Shown: positions 1 through 6,537 of the stretch, one piece after another
Numbering within the stretch: the stretch's first letter is position 1
Layout of the letters: each line of letters starts with the position of its first letter
Assembly (NCBI GenBank): GCA_027030285.1
Contig: JALVFC010000498.1
Location: 1 to 7,283, forward strand
Direction of reading: 5' to 3'
DNA length: 7,283 bases
Source: Thiotrichaceae bacterium
GTDB lineage: Bacteria > Pseudomonadota > Gammaproteobacteria > Thiotrichales > Thiotrichaceae
Translations under genes and position numbers: made by a program
Notes under the pieces: model-generated
Seen by the model: the letters and a program-made list of their open reading frames with translations, nothing else
Told to the model about the DNA's origin: nothing
Databases searched by the model: none

Positions 1-1
1 C

Positions 2-172
2 TTAAGTTAATGACATTGGGGCATAGCCCCTCGGATAATGATCTTGACTGGAAATACCTGCCTCATCACCCCAGTAAATTTCAGCATTTTCTTCTTGTGC
101 TCGTTGCTTGATAAGAGGGTAGCTTTCATTCAGCCATTTTTTTACAGCTTTAGGTTGTTGTTCTTGCAGATA
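2..172 (-). mobile_element. IS630-family transposase fragment
   Basis: The minus strand encodes about 50 residues typical of the middle of IS630-type transposases. A stretch resembling AVKKWLNESYPLIKQRA is followed by IYWGDEAG, whose Asp is the first residue of the DDE catalytic triad, and then by RGYAP. In intact members this part is preceded by roughly 100 or more residues of helix-turn-helix and linker, and followed by the rest of the catalytic domain. Here the upstream side is response-regulator sequence (junction near 169-175). Just after RGYAP the frame reads MSLT and stops at 2-4, where the family usually continues with a KGxTP-like motif. It is therefore a non-functional relic cut on at least one side and probably both. 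No terminal inverted repeat is visible. Family assignment rests on motif recognition only. Confidence 0.7.
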
Positions 173-327
173 TCCAGCACCGCAAGACTGCATGGCTTGT
201 TTAACAAAAACTGCCTGGCCGCCTCCCCATCCGCAAAGTGCGTCACCGCAAAACCCTGCTCCTGCATGTGAAATTGCAGCATTTCTGCAATGGAAAGGTC
301 GTCCTCTACAATAATAATATGTGGCAT
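142..327 (-). pseudogene. Truncated response regulator (REC domain N-terminal half), broken by IS fragment
   Basis: The frame from ATG 327 opens with MPHIIIVEDD, the beta-1 strand and acidic pair (D9, D10) of a two-component receiver domain, and runs to SLAVLDI, where D52 is the expected phosphoacceptor. Directly after I53 the sequence changes to a tail of eight residues (CKNNNLKL), then a stop at 142-144; that tail is the IS630 transposase sequence read in another frame. Intact OmpR/PhoB regulators are about 220-240 residues, so half the receiver and the whole DNA-binding domain are missing. I chose ATG 327 over the in-frame GTG at 336 because AGGTGG (334-339) is well placed as its ribosome binding site. 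The gene lies 44 bases downstream of pyrE on the same strand and may be co-transcribed. The product would be inactive. OmpR/PhoB membership is inferred from the N-terminal style alone. Confidence 0.75.
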
Positions 328-371
328 CAAGCCCACCTGTAAACTGTCTAATCAAGAGCCTGTCTTCAGGT

Positions 372-1013
372 TTAACAACCATAACGCTGTCTATATTCGT
401 TAATGCGCTGGATAAGCACCTCATCAGTCATAGTACTGGAAACATGTTGAATCACATCATCCAGACCGACAATACTGGTTACCTTGATTGCATAATCACT
501 TTCCGTCTGCTGTACCGCAGATAGTTCTCCCTGTCCACGTTCCTGCCTGTCAAGCGAGATAGCAACCCCGGCAAGTTCTGCCCCTTCCTCACTGACAATA
601 TCCGCTGCTTCGCGAATGGCAGTACCTGCTGACATGACATCATCAATGATCAATACCTTACCTTGCAGAGGGGCACCTACAATACGCCCTCCCTCGCCAT
701 GATCTTTGACTTCCTTGCGGTTAAATGCGTAGGGATAATCCCTGTTATATTTTTCATAAAGTGCCGTAGCAGTCACGGATACTAGCGGAATGCCTTTGTA
801 GGCAGGACCAAACAGCATGTCAAATTCAATACCCGAATCAACAATGGATTGTGCGTAAAATTGTCCGAGTTTTGCGAGTGCAGCACCGGTTTGAAATAAC
901 CCTGCATTAAAAAAATAGGGGCTGATTCTGCCTGATTTCAGGGTAAACTCACCAAAACATAACACATTGGTATCAATGGCAAATTCGAGAAATTCCTGCT
1001 GGTAATCTTTCAT
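372..1013 (-). CDS. pyrE: Orotate phosphoribosyltransferase
   Basis: Transfers the phosphoribosyl group of PRPP to orotate, giving OMP in de novo pyrimidine synthesis; a cytosolic homodimer in this family. The 213-residue product has the classic N-terminus with FGEFTLKSGRISPYFFNAG (residues 20-38, including the substrate-contacting Lys26). It has the flexible catalytic loop with R99, K100, K103, D104 and H105 (FNRKEVKDHGEGG), and the PRPP-binding signature VLIIDDVMSAGTA (120-132). Length equals that of the E. coli enzyme, which supports the ATG at 1011-1013. No strong Shine-Dalgarno is seen, only a GGA about ten bases upstream. It is transcribed divergently from aceE across a 160-base spacer and is followed by the response-regulator relic. 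I see no pyrimidine-responsive attenuator with a clear terminator in the spacer. Intact and probably functional. Confidence 0.96.
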   Translation of the reverse strand: MKDYQQEFLEFAIDTNVLCFGEFTLKSGRISPYFFNAGLFQTGAALAKLGQFYAQSIVDSGIEFDMLFGPAYKGIPLVSVTATALYEKYNRDYPYAFNRKEVKDHGEGGRIVGAPLQGKVLIIDDVMSAGTAIREAADIVSEEGAELAGVAISLDRQERGQGELSAVQQTESDYAIKVTSIVGLDDVIQHVSSTMTDEVLIQRINEYRQRYGC

Positions 1014-1173
1014 AATGGGCTATCCGGAGATTTGAGAAAAACAATATTTTGTATTCTTGATCTGTATCTGACTGTTTTAACAATACATATATTTTGGCAA
1101 GCAAAAAAGGTTTGACCTGTCGTAACAAGCTGGTAAGGTGCTTCCACCACGATACACTTGAGGGACATAACGT
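1014..1173. promoter_or_regulatory. Divergent pyrE/aceE promoter region
   Basis: The 160 bases between the start codons of pyrE (minus) and aceE (plus) must hold the promoters of both genes, unless transcription enters from outside. The stretch 1031-1110 is A+T-rich, with T-runs and TATATTTT near 1088-1095. On the plus strand TTGATC (1057-1062) and TTGACC (1112-1117) resemble -35 boxes, but neither has a convincing -10 at 16-18 bases. No PdhR-like palindrome (ATTGGT/ACCAAT) is present. A small inverted repeat GGTG-CTTC-CACC (1137-1148) lies shortly before the aceE ribosome binding site GAGGGA (1160-1165), which is 8 bases from ATG 1174. Exact promoters cannot be placed by eye. Confidence 0.5.
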
Positions 1174-3837
1174 ATGTCAGATAATAAATTAACACAAGAT
1201 ATTGATCCACAGGAAACTCAGGAATGGATTGAAGCTCTGGAAGCTGTCACTGAGTCTGATGGCGTTGAGCGCGCGCATTTTCTACTGGAAAAATTGATTG
1301 ATACCGCCAGGCACAATGGCGCCAACCTGCCCTATTCTGCCAATACAGCTTATATTAATACGATTCCTACACACCTGGAGCCTTCCATGCCGGGAGACCA
1401 GAACCTGGAATCACGCATCCGCTCCTACATCCGCTGGAACGCAACTGCAATGGTGGTCAGGGCTAACCGTTTCAGTGCCGAGCTGGGTGGACATATCGCT
1501 TCGTTTGCTTCCTCTGCAACATTGTACGATGTGGGCTTTAATCACTTCTGGCATGTCCCTTCACCTGACCATGGTGGCGATCTGATTTATTATCAGGGAC
1601 ATATTTCGCCGGGTATTTATGCTCGTTCCTTTATGGAAGGGCGTTTGACGACCAAAGACCTCGACAAGTTCCGCCAGGAAGTCGATGGTGGTGGCTTATC
1701 GTCTTACCCGCACCCCTGGTTAATGCCCAATTACTGGCAGTTTCCAACCGTATCTATGGGACTAGGACCAATCAAGTCTATCTATCAGGCACGTTTTATG
1801 AAGTACCTGCATGACCGCAAGCTGGCTGATACACATAACCGCCGCGTGTGGAGTTTTGTTGGCGATGGCGAGGTGGATGAGCCTGAAACGTTGGGGGCAA
1901 TCACGCTTGCAGGTCGCGAGAAACTAGACAACCTGAAATGGGTCATAAACTGTAACCTGCAACGGCTGGACGGTCCGGTTCGTGGTAATGGCAAGATCAT
2001 TCAGGAGCTTGAAGCGATCTTCCGCGGCGCTGGCTGGAATGTAATCAAGGTACTCTGGGGTTCTTACTGGGATCCATTATTAGCCAAGGATAAAAATGGC
2101 AAGCTGCAACAACGCATGCTGGAAGTGGTAGATGGTGAATACCAGAATTATAAGGCAAAAGATGGTGCCTATGTACGAGAAAACTTCTTTGGCAAAGACC
2201 CCGAACTCAAAGCCATGGTTGAAAAAATGTCAGACAAAGATATCTGGCGTCTGAACCGTGGCGGACATGATCCTCACAAAGTATTTGCAGCCTATGATGC
2301 GGCAGTAAAACACAAGGGACAACCAACCGTAATCCTCGCACATACGGTCAAGGGATACGGTATGGGTGCAGCGGGCGAAGGTCAGAACCGCACTCACCAG
2401 CAAAAGAAACTGACCGAAGATGAAATGATTGCCTTTAAAGACCGCTTCAATATTCCATTAAGTGATAAGGAAGCTGCCGCAGCTGAATATTACCGACCAG
2501 AACCTGATAGCGACGAAGTCAAGTATATGCAAGAGCGCCGCAAAGCGCTTGGCGGCTATTTACCCTCACGCCAGTCAGTTGCTGCCCCGCTGGAAGTGCC
2601 CCCCCTATCCATATTCAAACCACTACTGGAAGGCAGTGGTGAGCGAGAAATGTCTACTACAATGGCATTTGTTCGCCTCCTTACCATTCTGATTCGTGAT
2701 AAAGGCATGGGACGCAATGTAGTTCCAATTGTGCCGGATGAAGCGCGTACTTTCGGCATGGAGGGCATGTTCCGCCAACTGGGGATTTACTCTTCTGTGG
2801 GGCAACTTTACGAGCCTCAGGATAAAGACCAGGTGATGTTCTACAAGGAAGACAAGTCCGGGCAAATTCTTGAAGAAGGCATTAACGAAGCGGGTGCGTT
2901 TTCATCGTGGATTGCTGCGGCAACCTCCTATAGCACACATCATGTCAATATGGTGCCGTTCTATATTTATTACTCCATGTTTGGCTTCCAGCGCATCGGT
3001 GATTTGGCATGGGCTGCGGGTGACTCTCGTGCACGCGGCTTTCTGATTGGTGGTACAGCAGGACGCACCACGCTTGCCGGTGAAGGGCTACAACACCAGG
3101 ACGGGCATAGCATGATTCAGGCAGGTCTAATTCCCAACTGTATCAGCTATGACCCCACTTTTGGTTATGAAATGGCGGTCATTATCCATGACGGCTTGCG
3201 ACGCATGTTCAAGGAACAGGAAGATGTGTATTACTACATCACTGCCATGAACGAAAACTACCAGCAACCTGCGATGCCCAAGGGTGTTGAAGAAGGCATT
3301 ATCAAAGGCATGTATCGCTTGCAAGGTGGTGGCAAAAAGAAAAAGAAAGTACAGTTGCTGGGTTCAGGTACTATCCTGCGTGAAGCCCTCGCCGCAGCTG
3401 AGTTGCTTAACAATGACTGGAAAGTTGATGCTGATGTATGGAGCTGTACCAGCTTTAACGAGCTGGCGCGTGAAGCTCGCTCTGTTGAACGATATAACCG
3501 CCTGCATCCGCTTGACAAGCCCAAAGTACCCTACGTCACACAATGCCTGAAAGATCGCCGAGGCCCTGCCATCGCAGCGACTGACTATATTCAAAGCTAT
3601 GCGGAACAAATCCATCCATGGGTTCCCATGTCATACACGGTACTGGGTACTGATGGCTTTGGACGCAGCGACACACGCGCCCAGTTACGCAAGCATTTTG
3701 AGGTGAATCGTTACTATATTGTTGTCGCTGCACTTAAAGCTTTGGCAGACGAGGGCACACTACCAGCAGCCAAAGTAGCCAGCGCCATCAAAAAATATGG
3801 CATTGATGCCGATAAAATTGACCCCATTCACGCATAG
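1174..3837 (+). CDS. aceE: Pyruvate dehydrogenase E1 component (homodimeric type)
   Basis: Catalyses ThDP-dependent decarboxylation of pyruvate and reductive acetylation of the lipoyl group on E2, in the cytosolic pyruvate dehydrogenase complex. The 887-residue product has the length expected of the E. coli-type homodimeric E1. The ThDP/Mg motif starts with GDGEVDEPE (230-238) and ends in NCNLQRLDGPV (259-269). Active-site histidines known from the E. coli enzyme have counterparts in GGHIAS (H107), QGHISPG (H143) and the loop NRTHQQKK (H408). The catalytic Glu lies in GINEAGA (E572). The C-terminal region carries VLGTDGFGRSDTR. ATG 1174 is preceded by GAGGGA at 8 bases and matches the family N-terminus. 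A run of five lysines (721-725, from an A-rich stretch at 3334-3348) replaces a less basic segment in E. coli, but the frame stays intact. aceF follows after 11 bases, so the two are one operon. Confidence 0.98.
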   Translation: MSDNKLTQDIDPQETQEWIEALEAVTESDGVERAHFLLEKLIDTARHNGANLPYSANTAYINTIPTHLEPSMPGDQNLESRIRSYIRWNATAMVVRANRFSAELGGHIASFASSATLYDVGFNHFWHVPSPDHGGDLIYYQGHISPGIYARSFMEGRLTTKDLDKFRQEVDGGGLSSYPHPWLMPNYWQFPTVSMGLGPIKSIYQARFMKYLHDRKLADTHNRRVWSFVGDGEVDEPETLGAITLAGREKLDNLKWVINCNLQRLDGPVRGNGKIIQELEAIFRGAGWNVIKVLWGSYWDPLLAKDKNGKLQQRMLEVVDGEYQNYKAKDGAYVRENFFGKDPELKAMVEKMSDKDIWRLNRGGHDPHKVFAAYDAAVKHKGQPTVILAHTVKGYGMGAAGEGQNRTHQQKKLTEDEMIAFKDRFNIPLSDKEAAAAEYYRPEPDSDEVKYMQERRKALGGYLPSRQSVAAPLEVPPLSIFKPLLEGSGEREMSTTMAFVRLLTILIRDKGMGRNVVPIVPDEARTFGMEGMFRQLGIYSSVGQLYEPQDKDQVMFYKEDKSGQILEEGINEAGAFSSWIAAATSYSTHHVNMVPFYIYYSMFGFQRIGDLAWAAGDSRARGFLIGGTAGRTTLAGEGLQHQDGHSMIQAGLIPNCISYDPTFGYEMAVIIHDGLRRMFKEQEDVYYYITAMNENYQQPAMPKGVEEGIIKGMYRLQGGGKKKKKVQLLGSGTILREALAAAELLNNDWKVDADVWSCTSFNELAREARSVERYNRLHPLDKPKVPYVTQCLKDRRGPAIAATDYIQSYAEQIHPWVPMSYTVLGTDGFGRSDTRAQLRKHFEVNRYYIVVAALKALADEGTLPAAKVASAIKKYGIDADKIDPIHA

Positions 3838-3841
3838 GAGG
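3836..3841 (+). promoter_or_regulatory. Strong ribosome binding site of aceF overlapping aceE stop
   Basis: AGGAGG is a perfect anti-16S match and begins inside the TAG stop codon of aceE (3835-3837). It is 7 bases from ATG 3849. This fixes the aceF start and suggests translational coupling, so that E1 and E2 are made from one message without a separate promoter between them. Confidence 0.85.
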
Positions 3842-3848
3842 AACAGAA

Positions 3849-5177
3849 ATGAAAACCAAAGAAATTGTTGTTCCTGATATTGGCGATTTTGACAAGGTAG
3901 AAATTATCGAACTACTGGTATCCGAAGGCGACACCATTGCAGCAGAAGACTCACTCATTACCGTAGAGTCCGACAAGGCATCCATGGAAATACCCTCCAG
4001 TGATAGTGGTGTCGTCAAGGAAGTTAAAGTCAAACTGGGTGACTATGTCAAAGAAGGCAGCGTGATTCTGATACTGGAAACCACGCAATCTGCTGAAGTA
4101 CCCACTAGCACAACTGCACCTGCTGAAACACAGGTTGAATCAGTTGATTCAGCAGATAAAGAACCCGCAGAATCTGCCAGCAAGCCAGCTAACCAAAAAA
4201 GTAAGCCTGCAAAACCAGCGCCAGCCGTAAAACAGTCCCCTACAGCCAATATTGACGAGGTCAGCTTCAGCAAAGCCTACGCCAGCCCTTCGCTGCGCCG
4301 CTTTGCCCGTGAACTGGGAGTAGACCTGGGGAAAGTAAGTGGCTCTGGTCGTAAAGGCAGAATCCTCAAGCAGGATATTAAAGACTTTGTAAAACAGTCC
4401 ATACAGCATAGTAGCTCCGCACCCACAAACGGAACTGCACTGGGTGTTGCCCCCATGCCCGAGATTGATTTCAGCCAATGGGGTGAAGTCGAAACCGTAG
4501 CACTCAGCAAAATCAACAAGCTGACGGGTGAATTCCTGCACCGCAACTGGGTTACCATTCCACATGTCACCCAATATGACGAAGCAGATATCACGGAAAT
4601 GGAAGCCTTCCGCAAGCAAATGGGCAATGAACTAAAAGATCAGGGTGTAAAAATCACGCCACTTGCTTTTATTATGAAAGCAGTTGTTGCTGCCCTAAAA
4701 GCCTATCCACGCTTCAATAGCTCACTGGATAGCAGCAAACAAAACCTTATTCAGAAAAACTACTATCATATTGGCGTTGCTGTAGACACACCAGACGGAC
4801 TGGTAGTCCCCGTTATTCGCGATGCAGATCAAAAATCCCTGGTAGAAATTTCTCAGGAAATACGTGAACTGGCAGTCAAGGCACGAGACAAAAAGCTCAA
4901 GCCATCAGACATGCAGGGAGGCTGTTTCAGCATCTCAAGTCTGGGCGGCATTGGTGGCACCAAATTTACCCCCATCATTAATGCTCCTGAAGTAGCAATA
5001 CTGGGAGTATCCCGTTCCAAAATGCAACCAGTATGGAATGGCAATGAATTTGAGCCGCGTTTAATGCTGCCACTCTCGCTATCCTATGATCACCGTGTTA
5101 TAGATGGTGCCGACGGTGCACGCTTTACCAGCTATTTGAGCAAAATGCTGTCAGATATTCGCAGATTGCTGTTGTAA
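3849..5177 (+). CDS. aceF: Dihydrolipoamide acetyltransferase, E2 of pyruvate dehydrogenase (single lipoyl domain)
   Basis: E2 forms the core of the pyruvate dehydrogenase complex and passes the acetyl group from lipoyl-lysine to CoA. Domains in order: one lipoyl domain (about 1-78) with the modified lysine in ESDKASMEIP (K43); an Ala/Pro/Lys/Ser-rich flexible linker (about 80-135); a peripheral subunit-binding domain with ASPSLRRFARELGVDL and the GSGRKGRI turn (about 145-182); a second linker; and the catalytic domain (about 205-442) ending in SYDHRVIDGADGARF, with active-site H415 and D419. At 442 residues it is much shorter than E. coli E2 (about 630 residues, three lipoyl domains), owing to the single lipoyl domain. 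It is co-operonic with aceE, with the strong ribosome binding site noted separately. The lpd gene that often follows is not present downstream. Intact. Confidence 0.96.
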   Translation: MKTKEIVVPDIGDFDKVEIIELLVSEGDTIAAEDSLITVESDKASMEIPSSDSGVVKEVKVKLGDYVKEGSVILILETTQSAEVPTSTTAPAETQVESVDSADKEPAESASKPANQKSKPAKPAPAVKQSPTANIDEVSFSKAYASPSLRRFARELGVDLGKVSGSGRKGRILKQDIKDFVKQSIQHSSSAPTNGTALGVAPMPEIDFSQWGEVETVALSKINKLTGEFLHRNWVTIPHVTQYDEADITEMEAFRKQMGNELKDQGVKITPLAFIMKAVVAALKAYPRFNSSLDSSKQNLIQKNYYHIGVAVDTPDGLVVPVIRDADQKSLVEISQEIRELAVKARDKKLKPSDMQGGCFSISSLGGIGGTKFTPIINAPEVAILGVSRSKMQPVWNGNEFEPRLMLPLSLSYDHRVIDGADGARFTSYLSKMLSDIRRLLL

Positions 5178-5210
5178 CTATTTAATGACAACGTAACTGC
5201 TTAGATTGCG

Positions 5211-5263
5211 TTCGTGGGACCCGAGTTCAAGACGAATGAAAGTCCCCTCTCAACTCAAGAGGG
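5211..5263 (+). other. Possible hairpin/pseudoknot downstream of aceF
   Basis: TTCGT (5211-5215) is complementary to ACGAA (5232-5236), and the next five bases GGGAC (5216-5220) to GTCCC (5242-5246). The order is that of an H-type pseudoknot. Overlapping its last arm is a plain hairpin, CCCTCT (5245-5250), a 7-base loop, AGAGGG (5258-5263). The two structures compete for 5245-5246. No U-tract follows, so an intrinsic terminator is not supported. The stems are short and could be chance. Confidence 0.2.
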
Positions 5264-5386
5264 TGTTGCAAAAGTCATTCCAAGTTATAATACAGCATGA
5301 CCACACAACACAAGCCAATAAAACGAACCGTCACCAAGCTAGACACCAGTGAACAACTCGACCTGTTCACAAGGCGTGGAAGTTGA
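5259..5386 (+). mobile_element. Possible left end of a decayed insertion sequence
   Basis: GAGGGTGTTGCAAAAGTC (from 5259) resembles the terminal inverted repeats of several IS5-like and related elements, many of which contain TTGCAAAAG. It is followed 21 bases later by a short ORF, as expected for an IS end leading into a transposase gene. No matching inverted end (GACTTTTGCAACACCCTC or a near variant) is found elsewhere in the window, and the ORF stops after 29 codons, so any element here is a truncated relic. Family assignment is from memory of end sequences and is weak. Confidence 0.35.
5297..5386 (+). pseudogene. 29-codon ORF, possible transposase N-terminus remnant
   Basis: The frame starts MTTQHKPIKRTVTKLDTSEQ and ends LDLFTRRGS at a TGA (5384-5386). 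It is basic at first, then turns acidic. I do not recognise the family; the idea that it is a transposase N-terminus rests only on the IS-end-like sequence just upstream. A perfect TATAAT (5286-5291) sits 5 bases before the ATG, but there is no ribosome binding site and no good -35 at the right distance. Expression would therefore have to be leaderless, and this may simply be chance. Confidence 0.25.
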
Positions 5387-5447
5387 GACAAAAGCAACCA
5401 GATGTCCAGGAAGAGTCTGCTTCATTGACCCTGGCCCCTACAGCCTC

Positions 5448-5594
5448 CTAGACCTCGCTGATCTTGCGCAGCCACATAACAAGGTGAGATTCATTCAAAT
5501 GCTTGATTTCACCCAATAACCCGGAAATATCCGAAATCAAATCAATGATTTCTGAGGTAATCGTAAAAGGTGACTGATAGGTCATTCCATCCAT
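5448..5594 (-). pseudogene. Fic-family protein, N-terminal remnant
   Basis: Fic proteins transfer AMP or related groups to target proteins and are often found on accessory DNA. This 48-codon frame includes SPFTITSEIIDLISDISGLL, close to the conserved N-terminal helix of many Fic proteins, whose usual form is roughly PPFTIT..I..L...I.E..G. It continues to LRKIS, near where intact members read LRR.NRI.TI.SSLAIE, then ends EV-stop at 5448-5450. The following minus-strand sequence does not continue the family in any frame, so the Fic core with its HPFxxGNGR motif is missing. Intact homologs are about 330-380 residues. Two in-frame ATGs exist: 5594 and 5585. The second has GAGGA (5595-5599) at 9 bases and shares ATGA with the stop of the frame upstream, so it is the likelier original start. 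The family call rests on this N-terminal helix alone. Confidence 0.6.
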
Positions 5595-5671
5595 TCCTCA
5601 CAATTATAGATTTCCGCTGTTTCCATTACCTTGATTTTCCATGATTTAATCCCCGTAAGAGCAGACTCCAT
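5582..5671 (-). CDS. Unrecognised short ORF overlapping the Fic relic by ATGA
   Basis: From ATG 5671 the frame gives 29 residues, beginning MESALTGIKSWKIKVMETAE and ending IYNCEEWME, with its TGA (5582-5584) overlapping the likely Fic start as ATGA. The same frame is open for 66 codons, back to a stop at 5783-5785, and its upstream part (APDLAENIALGCFQTGAD) also looks protein-like, but has no ATG. It may be the 3' end of a larger gene whose front was lost, once translationally coupled to the Fic gene, or it may be a small protein. I do not recognise the family. The mixed polar/hydrophobic composition has no membrane segment. Confidence 0.3.
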   Translation of the reverse strand: MESALTGIKSWKIKVMETAEIYNCEEWME

Positions 5672-5820
5672 ATCTGCCCCTGTTTGAAAACAGCCCAAAG
5701 CAATATTTTCAGCCAAATCGGGTGCAAAGAGTTTAATACACTTGCATGAAAAAACGGTGTGAATTGATCGCAGGTTTTGCAGTCATGCGACTGTGCTTCT
5801 ATCTGGCAAGGTATTACTAC

Positions 5821-6531
5821 TTATTCCATAAATTCAATAACAAGCATGGAATGATCCGATACACCCTGCTCTCTGACGGCATGATCGTAAAAGACTTGCT
5901 GCACCCTTTCATTCAGGCTTGCCGATAGCAGGGCGTTATCATAACGATAGCCGTTTTTCAGGCGTGTACTGAACCAGGTAAATTCGCGTTTGTCGAGGTT
6001 GCGGCTGCGCCAGGCATCGATCCAGCCCTGTTGTAGTAGCTGCTGGAACAGGTGACTATATTCGAAGGATTTGGTTTCGGAGTCTACAAAGGGTATGCCA
6101 CAGTTAAAATCGCCAATCAGGATGCTGTCTTCTTCGAGATGGTAAGCATCCAGATCCAGCAGTGCGTGTAAATATGGTGGCTGTTTTTTCTTTTGTGGCA
6201 GATGCAATGCCAGCAAGTTCAGCCCTGCAAAATCGGGGAAAAACACCTTGATGGCACGCGCAGGTGGCTCACTATCAGGTGGAAAAGGAATTGCCTGAAA
6301 ATGATGTCGAGCAGCGACAATCAAGCTATTATCGCGTGCGCTGTTAACTTCTGGGACAAACTGTTCATGCAGTCCCATCTCGCTGAGTCCTTGTATTAGT
6401 ACCTGCTTGCTACTACCGTGGCGAAACTCCTGCAGGGTGACGATATCCGGCTGATGCTGTGCGATAGCTTCCAGTATGGCTGGCGCACGTTTGCCGCCGC
6501 CATGTAATATGTTCCAGGAGACAATCTTCAT
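5821..6531 (-). CDS. Endonuclease/exonuclease/phosphatase (EEP) family protein
   Basis: The 236-residue product is a compact EEP-fold metal-dependent phosphoesterase, the superfamily of exonuclease III, DNase I and sphingomyelinases. Visible motifs in order: MKIVSWNILHGGG (N7), DIVTLQEF (metal-binding E35), LLALHLP (H110), ILIGDFNCG (D141, N143), a YRYDNALLS segment (D198) at the place of the usual R.DY/R.DH motif, and GVSDHSMLVIEF (D226, H227). All main catalytic positions are present. No signal peptide or membrane segment is seen, so it should act in the cytoplasm. It begins six bases after the stop of the DNA ligase gene and has no strong ribosome binding site of its own, so it is probably co-transcribed and coupled. 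That context favours a DNA substrate, though EEP proteins also cleave RNA, lipids and small phosphoesters. It is not a standard exonuclease III. Confidence 0.88.
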   Translation of the reverse strand: MKIVSWNILHGGGKRAPAILEAIAQHQPDIVTLQEFRHGSSKQVLIQGLSEMGLHEQFVPEVNSARDNSLIVAARHHFQAIPFPPDSEPPARAIKVFFPDFAGLNLLALHLPQKKKQPPYLHALLDLDAYHLEEDSILIGDFNCGIPFVDSETKSFEYSHLFQQLLQQGWIDAWRSRNLDKREFTWFSTRLKNGYRYDNALLSASLNERVQQVFYDHAVREQGVSDHSMLVIEFME

Positions 6532-6537
6532 CGTTTG

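Larger units (their letters stand above)
5178..5820. other. Gene-poor interval with decayed gene remnants
   Basis: This is the only stretch over 300 bases without an intact gene. It lies between the convergent ends of aceF (plus) and the nuclease gene (minus). From left to right it holds possible RNA structure just after aceF, a possible IS end with a 29-codon ORF, a Fic N-terminal relic on the minus strand, and a short minus-strand frame leading into it. No tRNA-like cloverleaf or strong U-tract terminator is seen for either flanking operon. A short inverted repeat CAGTC-ATGC-GACTG (5780-5793) lies 28 bases beyond the nuclease stop but lacks a following T-run on either strand. Confidence 0.6.

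Noticed and set aside
18..30. Perfect inverted repeat GGGGC-ATA-GCCCC
   Set aside because: It lies inside the transposase fragment coding for RGYAP, with no T-run on either strand; it is explained by codons and is not a terminator.
351..371. Small inverted repeat CCTG-AAGA-CAGG between pyrE and the response regulator
   Set aside because: The stem is only four base pairs and no U-tract follows, so no terminator can be claimed.
1117..1134. GTCGTAACAAG similar to the 3' end of 16S rRNA
   Set aside because: Only about 11 bases match and the flanks (the remaining 16S end and anti-SD) are absent; taken as chance.
3334..3348. A-rich run in aceE as a possible frameshift site
   Set aside because: The run encodes five lysines in frame and the protein keeps its expected full length and C-terminus; there is no overlapping alternative frame of interest.
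4149..4627. Long minus-strand ORFs inside aceF
   Set aside because: They are antisense shadows of the E2 linker and catalytic domain with low-complexity or unlikely composition; the plus-strand gene explains the sequence.
5780..5793. Hairpin CAGTC-ATGC-GACTG as terminator of the nuclease operon
   Set aside because: Five base pairs and no following T-run on the minus strand; too weak.
5746..5928. 60-codon plus-strand ORF opposite the nuclease 3' end
   Set aside because: Half of it is antisense to the EEP gene and the rest lies in the decayed interval; no ribosome binding site or recognisable family.
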